DNA from: Nemertoderma westbladi
Lineage: Eukaryota > Xenacoelomorpha > Nemertodermatida > Nemertodermatidae
Length of the DNA stretch: 55,379 nucleotides
Direction: 5' to 3'
Assembly (NCBI GenBank): GCA_032718475.1
Contig: JAUCBJ010005274.1
Location: forward strand, 1-55,379
The translations under genes and the position numbers were made by a program. A model generated the notes under the pieces. That model was not told the origin of the DNA, did not search any database, and saw only the letters and a program-made list of their open reading frames with translations. Below are positions 54,480-55,379 of this stretch, one piece after another. Position 1 is the first letter of the stretch; each line of letters starts with the position of its first letter.

Positions 54480-55379
54480 TGTTCGCGCTTTTAAGACTTT
54501 TGGCAGTTTAACCCGCCAAATCTATATGTCTTCTAGGTTATAAATCGACTTTAGCCTATGACAAGTATTTGATACAAATAAATCCAACATTAGCCGAAGC
54601 CAGTCTATGCGCGACCATTCACCCGCTGGATATACCCGGGAGACTGGATTCGGATGCTTTAATTTGATTGCGGTGCAGGCCTACCGTACTATTCGATTGA
54701 TCGTTAATATATAATCTCTGACAAATATTATTCACTTTCGGGAAATATTAGCAGTTCCTTTAGGACGTGGCGCTCTATCCATATAAACAGAGTTATGACT
54801 TACACTATACACAACGGGATGGCTTATAGATCACAAAAGGTGCATTCTTTAGGAAATGCTTTGTTACTCGGTCAAGCACATACAGACTATTGCACACCAC
54901 TGCACACTGAATTGCCGATATTCACTGATTTTAATCATGTATAAAGAGAACAGCAACCGACATTTGTAGGGCCTATTAAGTAGCATTGAATTCACTACAA
55001 ACCACGATAATGTATGTCGCAATTGCTATATGTAACCGGTCTCTCTAACCTTAGTGTATCAAGAAGATTGGGGTTTCTGATCGTTTATCAATATTCTCCA
55101 AATAACAATATGCAAACGAATGATACATTTAATAACAAACCGTAAATAGCAGTAAATAATGCGGTGAAAAGCAGTTTGAGTTTACAGCATGTAGTATGCA
55201 GTACCGTGCCAGACCAGGTAGGTAGTGTGCCAAGTTAACCAAGATAACAGTTTTGTGATCTTATAATTAAAGACGTTATAATGTTGGAAAATTCAGAAAC
55301 ATTCCACAGCCGATGATGTTCTAAGCTGGGAAAAACGTCATTACTGAATCATGTGATTCGTGGTATGCATTTTACACAC
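54480..55379 (-). repeat. 5' LTR of copy B (partial, cut by window edge)
   Basis: Matches 31614-32513 base for base apart from about five substitutions. The remaining 207 bp should lie just outside the window, followed by the flanking sequence of element C pol. Confidence 0.93.

Larger units (their letters stand above)
31614..55379 (-). mobile_element. Copy B: giant BEL/Pao retrotransposon (runs off the window)
   Basis: In minus orientation: 5' LTR (from beyond 55379 to 54480), a leader of about 3.6 kb, gag (from 50850), pol (40494-36012), spacer, ORF3 remnant (34319-32799), polypurine tract and 3' LTR (32720-31614). It hosts two younger insertions: element D in gag and a fold-back element in the leader. 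Without them it would be about 15 kb, even with about 2.7 kb of ORF3 deleted. LTRs differ at about five of 900 visible positions. It lies in pol of element C. Confidence 0.88.

Overview
This is a repeat-dominated stretch of a metazoan (probably invertebrate) nuclear genome. Introns, TGT...ACA long terminal repeats, BEL/Pao and non-LTR retrotransposons, tRNA-derived SINE heads and AT-rich microsatellites all point that way. Only one ordinary host gene is visible: a two-exon otopetrin-like proton channel on the minus strand (222-3367). Its intron joins in phase 0 and carries an old LINE 3' end. From 3.4 to 8.8 kb there is decayed intergenic DNA with LINE tails, a SINE head and a hairpin (MITE-like) element. 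I could not identify a finer taxon.

From about 8.9 kb to the right edge nearly everything is mobile DNA. The main player is a very large BEL/Pao retrotransposon family, seen as copy A (10.6-20.6 kb, minus, 5'-truncated) and copy B (31.6 kb to beyond the right edge, minus). Read in its own direction the family has a 1.1-1.2 kb LTR, a long leader, gag, an in-frame UGA, pol (protease, RT, RNase H, integrase, DUF5641-like tail), a conserved 1.6 kb non-coding spacer, and a third long reading frame (ORF3, about 1,400 codons) ending about 75 bp before the polypurine tract and 3' LTR. ORF3 has a Cys/His zinc-knuckle-like cluster and a basic tail and matches nothing I recognise. Copy A keeps nearly all of ORF3 but has lost RT and most of integrase. 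Copy B keeps pol but has lost the middle of ORF3. A more distant, decayed family (E, 20.9-23.3 kb) has a relative of the C-terminal part of ORF3.

The right half is a nest of insertions. A plus-strand BEL/Pao element (C, 23.5-31.6 kb) was broken by a CR1/Jockey-like LINE (25.2-29.8 kb) and then by copy B, which entered C's pol. Copy B's gag was in turn split by element D (43,523-50,674), a gag-only LTR element with virtually identical 550/551-bp LTRs and a perfect 5-bp target duplication. B's leader was invaded by a 1.4 kb fold-back element (50,990-52,399). D encodes a gag-like protein with no pol, followed by about 1.7 kb of tandem repeats that form small hairpins. B's 5' LTR starts at 54,480 and runs off the window; its visible 900 bp differ from the 3' LTR at about five positions, so B is young even though its genes carry stops and deletions.

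The most unusual system here is the BEL/Pao family with the extra ORF3, the conserved gag/pol UGA and the structured pol-ORF3 spacer.
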